Shown here: piece after piece, positions 12,042 to 21,738 of the stretch
How the letters are laid out: each line of letters starts with the position of its first letter
Position numbering within the stretch: the first letter of the stretch is position 1
Assembly (NCBI RefSeq): GCF_043290135.1
Contig: NC_134701.1
Span: forward strand, 32,887,501-32,951,500
Direction: 5' to 3'
Source of the DNA: Rhipicephalus microplus
Lineage: Eukaryota; Arthropoda; Arachnida; Ixodida; Ixodidae
Length of the DNA: 64,000 nt
The notes under the pieces: model-generated
The model's database searches: none
The model's input: only the letters and a program-made list of their open reading frames with translations
What the model was told of the DNA's origin: nothing
Position numbers and translations under genes: made by a program

Positions 12042-12168
12042 TTTAAAAGTTAATTCGAGCGCGAATACACGACACGATCACTCACCCACGCACACACCCA
12101 GGCACACATTCAAGATATGTGCATGTGTGTGGGATCGTGTCGTGTGTTCGCGCTAAAATTAACCTTTA
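12042..12168. repeat. Inverted repeat with arms of about 38 bp
   Basis: The left arm 12042-12079 (core GAATACACGACACGATC) is nearly the reverse complement of the right arm 12132-12168 (core GATCGTGTCGTGTGTTC). They are separated by about 52 bp containing CA-rich and GT-rich halves that also pair weakly. Together they make an extended hairpin of about 127 bp, probably a foldback or MITE-like repeat. Confidence 0.75.
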
Positions 12169-12800
12169 GAAACAAACGTGCAAGTACAAACAGAAAAAAA
12201 GCGAACCAAAAAATTGGCCCCGTACTGCATGTTACACTGCAAATGTCGTCGAAAGACGATAGTCTTACGTCTGGAGAGAGTGAAGAAAACGTTTATCTGA
12301 TGTTCTGCGCAAGGAAATCGGTGGATGGTATACTGGAGACGCTGCGTTAGAGTGACTCGAGAGTGCAGCGGAGGCGAACGACCGCAACAAGTCACGTCGC
12401 ACGTGAGACGTGAGCGCTATCTGGCAGTTACTCTAAAAACGAGGCGCGCACCGACCGCGCCCGTCTCTGAGGTGATAAAGTGTAGAACGCAGACTTTAAA
12501 AACACTTGCGTTTTCATTCAAGTGTTGCCTGGTCAGCGCAATGCGATAAACGCTACGGTCCTTAACTTAACTTATGTTTGGCTTTTCTAGCAAGAGACAC
12601 ACGTGCAGAATATTGACGTCTTGTTATGGTGCCTCAAATATGCACAATAATTGCTTTTTAATTGGCAATCGCACAAGTATGAACGCTGACACTTGAGCAA
12701 TATTGGTGGGCACTAGGGATGGAGTCGGCCGTTTTGAAAATCATTTGGCCACTTTGGCGCAGTTTAGGGTATCGTGAAGGGCAGACCAACAGACCAACGT
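12169..12800. other. No recognisable feature
   Basis: Short overlapping frames on both strands show no domain. No known repeat or RNA gene seen. Confidence 0.4.
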
Positions 12801-12838
12801 AGAGACAGACAGACAGACAGACAGACAGAAAGACAGAC

Positions 12839-12871
<33 letters not shown>
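12801..12871. repeat. (CAGA)n microsatellite
   Basis: A run of CAGA/GACA units with one AAAG and one CACA interruption. The cysteine/serine-rich translations through it are artefacts. Confidence 0.95.
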
Positions 12872-12872
<1 letters not shown>

Positions 12873-13909
12873 CAAAAGTTTTGCGTCTGAGTTCCCAAAA
12901 AAAAAGACTATCGTCTTTAAAAAAAGTACACCATCTCCCCCTAAAGGAAACCATGAGTAGCATGCGAAGCAATGCATGAATAAAGCTAAAGTTTCATTCA
13001 TGAAGGACTTCCAGCCTGATGTTAACGCGTCCTTCCAAGTGGGGAACACGATGAATGCACTGTAGTTTCTGGAATGGTTACTCTTCCCGAAGTCTTGCAG
13101 GAGCACGCCACGCAGGTTTTTCAACGCGCCACGCGGGAGCACGTGGGTTTATCGCGCATATGCAGAACTCAATCTCGTTACTCGACACCATCACGTGTTT
13201 GCTGAGAGAGTATACGGGAGAGAGGCCACAGCCTCTTTCACAGGTAATAACGCGCTAACGCATGCCGAGCGCCTTCTGATTAGATTACAACGCACTGGTT
13301 CATGGCGCGTCTGCAGAATCTCGTTTCACAACGCCATCACATGTTTTCTGAGACATTGTGAGTGGAGGAGACCACAGAATCTCACGGGTGTTGGTCTTAC
13401 CCAGCCCCTACACAGGCGAAATGCGCTAGCGCTTGAGCGCATTTTGAAATTGCTTGGGCCAGCCGATGTGCATGCGCAGTAAGAGTGGTTGCGTCGCACA
13501 CCACAGCATTGAACTCCACCATAAGCTGCGTTGCATCTAAAGCTCTTAACTTCCTTACGTGAGCCGCGTGATCCATTTCTAACGCGGGTGTTGCAGTGAG
13601 CGAATGGAACTTCGTGTTCTCTTTAAGTTGCAGTGAGAGCAAAGATGTAACAAGTGCTGCCATCGCGAGATAAGCGCGCGCAATGTGCCTGGCGACCAAC
13701 TATGAAGCGCACTATTCAAGCCTGTCGCATCAACTCGCGAATGACTGCAAAAACGGGCTGAAGCGCACAAGTTTGGAGTACTGCCAGCGCAAATCATCTA
13801 TTAGGTAGCTCACCGTTAGCGTGCTGGAGAACGTGATTTTTGTGGCCTAGTCGTTTTGCACCATGCGTTCGAGAGCATGGGTCCTGGAAGCGTATATAGC
13901 CAGAACCTA
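12872..13909. other. No gene; possible tandem duplication of about 150 bp
   Basis: Segments at about 13154-13215 and 13304-13360 are similar (GCGCATATGCAG / GCGCGTCTGCAG, then CCATCACGTGTTTGCTGAGA / CCATCACATGTTTTCTGAGA). This suggests an old tandem duplication with a period near 150 bp. Nothing else was recognised. Confidence 0.4.
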
Positions 13910-14045
13910 CCATTACACACACACCCCTTATGATAATGTTGTTACTCACTAACACTCTCAAGAGCGAGGGGTCGTAGGTTCGACTCTCAGCGCTAGACTT
14001 CAAGTTTTATTCTTTAGGGGCAAAGCTCCTCTTAGGCTAACTTTG
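13910..14045 (+). repeat. Possible tRNA-derived repeat fragment
   Basis: Contains a box B-like sequence (GGTTCGACTCTC at about 13977) preceded by a tRNA-like stretch ending in CAGCGCTAGACTT, and followed by TTTAGGGGCAAAGCTCCTC. The arrangement resembles a SINE with a tRNA-Ser-like head, but box A is not clear. Low confidence. Confidence 0.3.
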
Positions 14046-14349
14046 TCACACGTCACGCGTAGCCGAGAGAAGAGACTACAAAGAAAAGACTGCATTCTCG
14101 TCTCATTTCCCAGATGGCGTTACTCTGCGGATCCTCTTCGAAGTACCTCTACTCTCCAATTGGCTGCTGCGTGCGCTTTGCTTGAGTGGAGGGGAACGAG
14201 TGCCTCTCTCAGTCTCTGGACCGCCACCGTACGTGTCGTATCGTTGGTGGGGCATGAACGAAGCAGAGTGGCCGACGCGTTGAAGATGCTTTTGTTCGGC
14301 TTCCTCAGCTCACGTCTCGTCACTGCATTCTTGAACGCGGTAGGACAAA

Positions 14350-14550
14350 TAGACGCATGCGCGGACGGATGGACACACAGACGAATGGATGGACAGACAG
14401 ACAGACAGGCATGCAGACAGACGGACGCATGAACGGATGGACATAAGAACGAATGGACGCACACTCGGACGCATGGATGAACACACGAACCAACACATGG
14501 ACGGACGCATGGACGAGTGGATGGACGGAAGTACGGATGGAAGTACGGAC
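14350..14550. repeat. Degenerate GGAY-rich minisatellite
   Basis: Irregular units of the form GGACGNATGGA / GACAGACA repeated over about 200 bp. A similar short stretch occurs at the right end of the window (63940-64000). The His/Pro/Ser-rich and Asp/Arg/Thr-rich frames across it are artefacts of the repeat. Confidence 0.8.
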
Positions 14551-14776
14551 GCTTGGCCCCATCCATCTTATTTCACTCCGTGGATATGCTGTGATTTTTT
14601 TCTTATTGATCTATTAGTGCCTATGTTACAACGTCATATTTACGACAGAAATACGTCAAAGTAGCTGTGATGAACCCATAAATAAGACACTTTCGTGTTG
14701 AAATTTATTAAGAGGGGCAAACTGCTTTAACATCACTTTATTATACGATTAAGGCCACAGTGGCCTCGCATTGGGT
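14551..14776. other. Left flank of the LTR retrotransposon; no feature seen
   Basis: AT-rich flank without recognisable motif. Its last bases supply one copy of the target duplication. Confidence 0.5.
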
Positions 14777-14781
14777 CCGGC
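14777..14781. other. Target site duplication CCGGC, left copy
   Basis: The five bases before the first base of the 5' LTR are CCGGC, and the five bases after the last base of the 3' LTR (23108-23112) are also CCGGC. A 5-bp duplication is usual for Ty3/gypsy integration, and it fixes the element boundaries. Confidence 0.9.
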
Positions 14782-16146
14782 TGTACGACCGCGGTAAGAA
14801 TTCGTAGCGCGGCAATTTTTGTGTGCTTTTATTTGCTTTGCGGCGTAAGCTTGGGACGGCATGTGAGCCGCGGGCAGCCAGCGTTGCTTGAGTGACAAGC
14901 GGTCGAAGCGCGACTAACCGGTTTTGCCGCGAGCGCAGACACACGGCGCCAGCATATTACCCTGCTTTGTTCAACACCAGAGATGGTCGAGCATTTCGAG
15001 CTACCATTAACTCTAGGAAAAGGGAACCAACCGGGGCAACAAAAGGGGTGAGATTATAAACGTCATTGTGACGGCCTCCTAATTGCCTCTCGGAACTGGC
15101 AGTCGGCGCATCAAGGAACCTCTTCCGAGACCCTGCGCACCGCGGTGACTCCTCGCATCGGTTCGGCGTATGGCCCGGCCACGTACTGTTTGCGCGCCTG
15201 CAGAATCGGCGGCGGGCGTTGCGAAAACTGAAGTCACCGACGACCTTTTCTGCCGGTCCGGCTTTGGTCCAGTAACTCTCAGAAGCGGGCTCGCGACACG
15301 GGAAATGGCCACGGCCGCTCGTTCGACGCCTGGGTTGCCTATTGTTGAATCGGGCATGTCTTCGACTGCGTCCCCGTTTATCCGGGCAAAGGAGCTCGTA
15401 AGCAGAAACATGCGTGGTCAGCGAGCGGTTCCTCGTACGGCGCACAGAGGCAAGAGGATTATAGCCTCGTCGTCAAGAAATTGACGTGGTAGAGGGAAGT
15501 CGCCCTACGGCCGCAATACCGAGTACGGCTAGCTCTGTCTAGATAACTGTGCGCCCCGAAGCTGGCCCTGGCCGCTATGCTTTTGCTAGTTTTGTTTTAT
15601 TTATGTTTTGGTTGTTGTGTTGTTTGGGGAAAGTGCATGAGTCCCACGTGCACGAAGGCGGCATCCTCGTGGCGGTTTTTTTTTGTTGATCTACCTACTG
15701 TACTGTCCGATCAAAGGACAAGCAGGTGATTATTTGCCGAGAGTGTTGTAAGGGCGGAGCGCCAGGAAGGGATAAGAAGACGCCCCGGGGCTCCGCCAAG
15801 TGTTCTTAACTGAGCTTGTGGTGTTAGGCACCATCGGCTCCGCCGAACCCCGTAGTGTCGTCCTACAGAAGTCGGTTCATTTCCAAGTTGTTTTTCTTTT
15901 CTTTTTTGTAACGTTGATGTCCATTGATTTGTAAAATCTGTAAATACAAGTTTTTCTCAGCCATCTAAAACTTCTTCAGCGTTGCTTCTGCTTCATGGTC
16001 AAGCGACCAGCAGGCCAATAGCCGCTATTGGGATAGCGGCGTACGTATCTTCTCCCACTTTGCTACACCACCACGGGTGGTGTGCCTCGGGCGCCGAGTG
16101 GGGAGAAGTGGCTTCTTCTACATTGAGAAGAGAACCTGATTTTACT
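14782..16146 (+). repeat. 5' LTR of the GMR1-type element
   Basis: Starts TGTACGACC and ends GATTTTACT, aligning along its whole length with 21739-23107. At 1365 bp it is long for a Ty3/gypsy LTR. Antisense frames of 110-160 codons (15445-14957, 15411-15079) lie inside it. The equivalent frames in the other LTR are shifted by indels, so I do not treat them as genes. The last T is shared with the primer-binding site. Confidence 0.93.
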
Positions 16147-16168
16147 GGCGCAGTCGAGCAGGATTGGC
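16146..16168 (+). other. Primer-binding site, tRNA-Ser type
   Basis: Immediately after the 5' LTR is TGGCGCAGTCGAGCAGG. From general knowledge, animal tRNA-Ser 3' ends plus CCA are complementary to TGGCGCAGTCGGCAGG, so the match is near perfect with a one-base difference or insertion. The insect gypsy elements 17.6 and 297 use a similar site. Confidence 0.75.
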
Positions 16169-16529
16169 TTGCCTTGGACGGAGTTGGAAGAAGGAAGAAG
16201 CTAGCTGAGAGAAAAAACGAAGTACAAATGAAGACGCCAATCGGCACCAGACCAATGGACAGACACTGCAGCAAGTAGCTGCGGCAGCTGGAAGCTGCAG
16301 ATAGCCTGGTGTTCCCGGAAGATACCGAGGAAGTGACTGGGTCAAAGCGGTCCTCAACGAGCTCTCGACACCTAAAAGGCGCGTCCACTATGAGGTGTGG
16401 CATCGACCAGAAGCCTGCCGCAGCAAGCCAGAGCGACGCCACGACAACGGGACCAAGCTAACGTGAGTTCCCTTTCTCATTGCTGTATTGTTGTTTCGGG
16501 GCAAACAGACTAGCACCACATTCAGCAGG

Positions 16530-18521
16530 ATGAAGGGTGGCGATAGGGCGAGTGAGGATGGGAGTGGTGACGTCCCTTGGACGGCACGAGACCAAGCAGA
16601 TCATGATTTTAAGATGGCTCGAGAACGAAGCCGGCAAATGGAGTTAGAGTTAGAGCTCGCTAAATTACGTCCGGCAAGCCCACTAGGTAGCGTGAGTGAT
16701 GCTGGCAGAACATTTGAGCGCTGCTCCAACACTGAGTGGCGCAAATACGCCAAATTGTTAGTGGGCGCTTTCCCGAAATTTCCCGCAGACGCGGAGGTCC
16801 CAATTTGGTTCGAGTCAGTGGAGCACACTCTTGAGGCATACGAGGTGCCTCGAAGTTATTGGGGACAAATAGTCTTTCCACTCGTGGCTGAGCGCATAGA
16901 GTATTTATCAACTCGGCTCACACCCGCCCAACACCGGGACTATGAGACCGTGAAGGAAGTAGTGCTTAATGAACTGAAGCTGTCTCCCTTAGAATACCAA
17001 AAGAAATTCACAGGGGCACATAAGCGAAAAACAGAGACGTGGAAAAGCTTTACAACAAGGTTGGGCAGCTACCTAAATTTTTATGTGGCGTCCAGAGACG
17101 TGTCCACCTTCGTGGAGCTTTTGGAACTACTGGTAGTGGACCAATTGAAAACCGTGTTGGCTGAAGAGGCATTAAAATACTTGAAGTTACGTGAGGGGGC
17201 AGCATGGTACAAAAGCACAGAAATTGCAAGGCTCCTGCACACCTTTGAAGACGCGAACGGCAGTGCGGAAGCGCAGAAAAGACAGCCGCGTAACGCCAGC
17301 AGTAAAGGGGTAGAAAAGACGACCGACCACCAGAGTAGCAGCCCATCGGGTCCGAGTCAGGGTTCGAACACGAGACCGAAAGGTTCGTATAATTCAAGTA
17401 GGCAACCAAGGAAAACGGGATGTTTTGAGTGTGGAATGAACACTCATATTAGACTCAACTGCCCGCACTATCTTGAAAGGGTGGCGCCGAATCCTAGCGC
17501 TTCGGAGGGAAATGACAAACTCACTGCTCGAGTCTGCCTAGATAAGGTAACGCCTGCCGCCCGCTTGTGGAAGGTAACTCCGAATTGCAAAGATAAAACT
17601 TTGAATGCAATAGTAGACACGGGCGCCGAGATTACGGTAGTGCAGGAAAGCGTGGTTCCCGAAGAATTTATCCAGGCCCATGGCCGCGTAAGCCTACGGG
17701 CAGCGTTTGGTGAGCGATTCGAGGCCAAACTAGTAGAGCTCCCGCTAACGCTGAAACAGGGGCAACCGGTGTACGCCGAAGTTTCACAGGCCACACCAGT
17801 CTTGTGTGCGGTCACAGATAAACTAAGCGTAAGTGAATGTCTGCTTTCGGCGAGCGATTGGACCGCGTTGCAACAGAGCCAGTGTGAATACAACAAACAG
17901 GACACGACACTATCCCCCCAAAACTTCTCCGACGAACGAGAGGCGGCCGCAAAACTAGATGGGAGAGTAGTAGAGCAGAGTAGACCGACTCCGGAATATC
18001 CACGGTCAGCGGAGGGAAGCGTACTACAGCCCAGCGAGGTCGAACGCACCCGGGAGGAAGAAGTGGTTACAGCCGTGGAGGTAGAGGAGGGAGAATCAGG
18101 GCCGGAAGGAGAGCGTAACGCTAGAGAGAAAACACCACACACCACCGAGAACGAGGCAAGTTGCGTGTCGCAAGGGGGCGCAAGTGGCGAGAGGGGCGAT
18201 TTTGAGGCGTTGCGTGAGGAACAAAAGAGTGACGAAACGTTGGGCCGGGCATGGAGAGACGCCGCGGAAGGGCGAGGTGGAATGCTGGTGATTGACGGGT
18301 TGCTGTATCACCGAGAACAGGTATTGGGTCGACCGATCAAGCAGTTAGTTTTGCCGACCACCCGGCGGGCTGATGTGCTCAGCCTGGCGCATGAGTCGTA
18401 TTGGGGCGGACACCTGGGGTTTCGTAAGACGAAAGCGAGAATAAACTTAGTTTTTTTGGCCAGGTATAGAAAAGGACGTCCGAGACTACTGCAATTGTCA
18501 CGCGTGCCAAATCAGGGCTGA
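16530..18521 (+). CDS. gag-pol: Gag-protease-integrase N-terminus polyprotein (broken at its 3' end)
   Basis: The frame is open from 16488. I prefer the Met at 16530 as start because the sequence becomes hydrophilic and gag-like there; the upstream Met at 16488 is possible. Counting from 16488, residues about 144-260 form the capsid region, with a SCAN-like helix pattern (FVELLELLVVDQLKTVL, then an RLLHTFED end). A CX2CX4HX4C zinc knuckle (CFECGMNTHIRLNC) is at about 312-325. A retropepsin motif AIVDTGAEITVV has its DTG at 377-379 (Asp codon 17616). After a long acidic linker, the integrase zinc-binding domain begins (LAHESYWGGHLGF, His 635 and 642). The frame then closes at 18521, because the reading frame shifts near a T-run at about 18450; the matching CXXC is in another frame at about 18490. 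So gag and protease look intact, and only integrase onward is damaged here. Confidence 0.88.
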   Translation: MKGGDRASEDGSGDVPWTARDQADHDFKMARERSRQMELELELAKLRPASPLGSVSDAGRTFERCSNTEWRKYAKLLVGAFPKFPADAEVPIWFESVEHTLEAYEVPRSYWGQIVFPLVAERIEYLSTRLTPAQHRDYETVKEVVLNELKLSPLEYQKKFTGAHKRKTETWKSFTTRLGSYLNFYVASRDVSTFVELLELLVVDQLKTVLAEEALKYLKLREGAAWYKSTEIARLLHTFEDANGSAEAQKRQPRNASSKGVEKTTDHQSSSPSGPSQGSNTRPKGSYNSSRQPRKTGCFECGMNTHIRLNCPHYLERVAPNPSASEGNDKLTARVCLDKVTPAARLWKVTPNCKDKTLNAIVDTGAEITVVQESVVPEEFIQAHGRVSLRAAFGERFEAKLVELPLTLKQGQPVYAEVSQATPVLCAVTDKLSVSECLLSASDWTALQQSQCEYNKQDTTLSPQNFSDEREAAAKLDGRVVEQSRPTPEYPRSAEGSVLQPSEVERTREEEVVTAVEVEEGESGPEGERNAREKTPHTTENEASCVSQGGASGERGDFEALREEQKSDETLGRAWRDAAEGRGGMLVIDGLLYHREQVLGRPIKQLVLPTTRRADVLSLAHESYWGGHLGFRKTKARINLVFLARYRKGRPRLLQLSRVPNQG

Positions 18522-19685
18522 CAGGAGGCCGACAGACAAAGTTCCCATAGCGCCCCTCGTAAGGCTCCAATACCCCTTTCATAAAGTCAATATCAACGTC
18601 ATAGGACCAATTGAGCCGCCGACAACTCGCTTCCACCGCTACGCGTTGTGCATGATAGATCTCTGCACCCGCTGGCCCGAGGTCATATGTCTCAAGTCAA
18701 TGACAGCTAAAGCTACCTGCGACGCAATGTTGGAAATTTTCAGCCGCAGCGGGATACCAGAGGTAGTATGTTCAGATTGCGGGACCAATTTCACCGCCGC
18801 GCTGACCCGCGAATTCCTGACGCGCCTCGGCTGTTCCCCACGGTTTTCGACACCGGACCACCAGGAAAGAACGGAGCGGTCAAACGGTGGAACAGAGTAT
18901 TCAAAAACATGCTATTTCATGTGATATCTTAACAGCGGCGACAATGGGACAAGTTCGTGCCACTTCTACTGTGGGCATATAGAGAAGTTCCTCACGACAC
19001 TACGGGCGTGTCCCCGTTCCAGATGATGTACGGCAGAAAACCCGTCGGTCCGCTCGCGATCCTACAGAGGGCTTGGACGGGAGAACAGGAAATACCCGTG
19101 ACAGTGGCAGACAAGCCGGCGGAGTATATGCGAAAACTGAAGCAACAGTTGGAGATAGCCGTGGAGGCTGCTAACGCGACCGCAACTAAACAGCAGAGGG
19201 CGTACGCGATGCAATAAAACCTTCGTGCGAAAGAAAAGGAGTTTCAACTTGGGGAGCAGGTGCTTGTTTTTGATAGCAACCGTTCCGGTAAGATGCAACC
19301 GAAATGGGTAGGTCCGTGCAGGATCACGGGAAAGTACCGCCAACACTCCTATTACTTAGAGACGCCGGCGGGTAAGCGTATGCTAGTGCATGCCAACCAC
19401 CTGCGCCCGTACACGTGCCGTGTCGCTGGCATTGGTGTCATATTCCGTGACGACCACGAGTTCGGGGAGGTAGAATACGTGCCGCATTCGGTAACCTCGC
19501 ACGACAGAGCATCTATCCTACCGGCGGGTAGCTTGGCTCATTTGCAGCCCCCTGAGATAGTGTTAGTACGGGAGGTGTTTGAACGCCATGCGGCCTTATT
19601 TAGCGGAGAAGTGAGGATCGCGCAAGTCGGCGAACATAAGATAAGGCTTATGCAAGGGGCCACGCCGAAACGTAGCCGCCCTTAG
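18360..19685 (+). pseudogene. Integrase, frameshifted and with the catalytic Glu position occupied by Lys
   Basis: Integrase inserts the cDNA into host DNA. In order: the His pair of the HHCC zinc domain (18390, 18411); its Cys pair (CHAC, about 18495) in the +1 frame; the DDE core with the first Asp in MIDLCTRWPE (codon 18658) and the second in CSDCGTNFT (codon 18775); then another frame change near 18865-18876. The third catalytic position, normally Glu before RWNR, reads Lys (codon 18882). A TAA follows at 18930 and another at 19215. The C-terminal GPY/F-type module, KWVGPCRITGKY, starts near 19300, placing the protein in the Ty3/gypsy lineage. A TAG at 19683 separates it from RT. The domain sits upstream of RT, which is the GMR1 hallmark. 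Confidence 0.88.
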
Positions 19686-20959
19686 CACATGCCAGTGGCC
19701 TTGAAGGACGAGGTTTCAAAACAGATAGCGGAACTGCTCGAGCTTGGTTTAATATACCGGTGCGAAAGTCCATTTGCTCACCCCCTTGTGTGCGTCCCGA
19801 AGAAAGATGGCACGGTGCGCCTGTGTGTCGATTACAGAAGCTTAAATGCCATAACCGAACCAGACGCATTCCCGATGGGATTCCCGCAAGAATTGATCAT
19901 GAATGTAGGTCAGGCTAGTTATATAACTCTTGTTGATCTCCGACTAGGCTACTGGCAAGTTCTCTTAGCGGAGGGGTCACAGCGCATGACCGCGTTCGTG
20001 TCGCACCTAGGTCAGTTTGCTTGGAGGGTAATGCCGTTTGGGCTCAGGAACGCGGCAGCCAGCTTTCAGCTGAGTATGAACCAGCTGTTAGCACCCTATG
20101 AGGCGTATGCCTGTGCCTACTTGGATGACATTGCGGTTTTCAGCAGGTCCCTACAGGAGCACGTCCGGCAACTCCACGCTGTGTTCTCCGCCCTAACGTC
20201 CGTAGGTCTAGTAGCTAACATGGAAAAATGTCAGGTGGCGTGCGCGTCTATCCGCTACCTCGGACATATTGTGGGATCGGGAAAGCATGGTCCGGACCCC
20301 AGCAAGCTCGCGGCTATTGAGGGGCTGCCAGTACCCCAGAACTCCTTAACTCTTTTTTAGAGCTAAGGAGTGTTCTAGGTCTGTGCGGGTATTACCGGGG
20401 TTACGTACCCAATTTTGCTGGCATTGCCAAGCCCCTTACGCAATTGACGGCTAAACATGTTCCTAACCACATCCCTTGGACGCCCGAGGCCGACGAGGCA
20501 TTTGTAAAACTCAAGGCTGCCCTGTGCAGCGCTGTTGAATTAACCACTCCAGACATTCACAAGCCGTTTTGGCTTTTTACGGGCGCTTCCGCTATCGCTG
20601 TGGGAGCTTGTTTGGCCCAAATGGCCGATGACGGTACCGAGTGCCCGATTGCTTTTGCCAGTCATCGCTTCACGCCTGCTCAGATGAACTGGTCTACGAT
20701 AGAGCGCGAGGCATTTGGTGTCGTTTGGGGACTCCAAAAGTCCGACACCTGCGTATTCGGGGCTAAAATATTTGTTGTCTCCGACCACAATCCACTCGCG
20801 TACCTCACTCAAGCTTCGCCACAAGGGGCCAAATTGATACGTTGGGCATTGGCTTTGCAGCGCTACAACGTGGTAGTGCAACACAGAAAGGGTACAGCAC
20901 ATGCTAATGCCGACGCGCTTTCCCGGCTGACAAACCAATGCTGGGAGGAGGTACAGTAG
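19686..20959 (+). pseudogene. Reverse transcriptase-RNase H, one frameshift and an RNase H active-site loss
   Basis: RT occupies about 19690-20360: the fingers motif VPKKDGTVRLCVDYRSLN near 19796, a first-Asp region LVDLRLGYWQV near 19930, MPFGLRNAAASFQ near 20032, and the catalytic YLDD at 20118-20129, preserved. A frame change at a T6 run (20352-20357) precedes the connection (LRSVLGLCGYYRGYVPNF) and RNase H. In RNase H the expected TDAS reads TGAS (Gly codon 20582), losing the first catalytic Asp; the second half (SDHNPLAYL; AHANADALSR) is preserved. The frame ends at 20959. No envelope-like frame follows. Confidence 0.9.
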
Positions 20960-21738
20960 CCTGAGAGCCCCGCAGTGGCGATCAGTGAAGGAGGGGGAAC
21001 AAGTGTTATGTGCCACGGGACTAAGTGATGGATTTGTGGTGCAAACATGACAATAACACTTCAGAATGGTGATGGAACTTTTGAACATCATACAACAGTG
21101 TGTGACAATTACCAAGTGTAGTGGTGTGAACTGCGTGTGGTGTCTGTTTGCTTTTACGTGCCAATATTTTTTGTTGCGTTTTTTTATTATGTTGGGTGGG
21201 GCAACAGCGCCCGATTGTTCTGGGGCATGTGTTGCAGTGTGTGTCATGTTAATGAAAATTCTTGCAGAGTGTTCAAGGAATTGCCCACGGCAGGGAATGT
21301 CAGATGTTGCATGCATCATAAGCGTTTGGTGAAAAGGCGTGCGGAGCGAGCAGCTCTGGCACGTTCGGTCGGGTCTACTAGATACCGTGTTTCAGCTGCA
21401 TGATGTTTTGAATAGGCTCGCTATATTAAGAGAGCAGGGCAGCTCACTAAGTAGCTTTGTTATGTCAGCTGGCGCTGGAGACTGGTTTGTTTCATAGTTT
21501 TTTTTGAGCACCGAGACCAAGTGGGGCTTTTTGCGCGCTTCCTTTGCAGGAGAGAATTTGCGCATGCTGCTGCCGGCCAGGTGCAGCGCGACCACTGCGT
21601 AGTGGGTGGGACACCCCAGCCGTTGGCTGCAGCTGTTAATCTGCGGTACACCCACTGGTTGAGCGCGGTTCGTTTTTTTTGTGTGGGTTTACTTCGGCAA
21701 CACTGTAGGCAAGTTGTTGCGAAGTCTTGGATGGGGGG
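20960..21738 (+). other. Internal 3' untranslated region of the GMR1-type element
   Basis: About 780 bp between the RNase H stop and the 3' LTR, without a convincing open frame; the minus-strand frame 21319-20540 overlaps RNase H and is a shadow. It ends CTTGGATGGGGGG, a short purine-rich tract immediately before the LTR that can serve as the plus-strand primer. Confidence 0.75.

Noticed and set aside
14957..15445. Antisense genes inside the LTRs (162 and 110 codons, and 133 codons at 22371-21970)
   Set aside because: Frames differ between the two LTR copies because of indels and show no domain. GC-rich LTR sequence explains their openness.
17468..18145. 225-codon minus-strand frame
   Set aside because: Ser/Thr-rich shadow of the acidic gag-pol linker on the other strand.
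20540..21319. 259-codon minus-strand frame, considered as a possible antisense or envelope-like gene
   Set aside because: It overlaps RNase H in antisense and has no signal peptide, membrane segment or recognisable motif.
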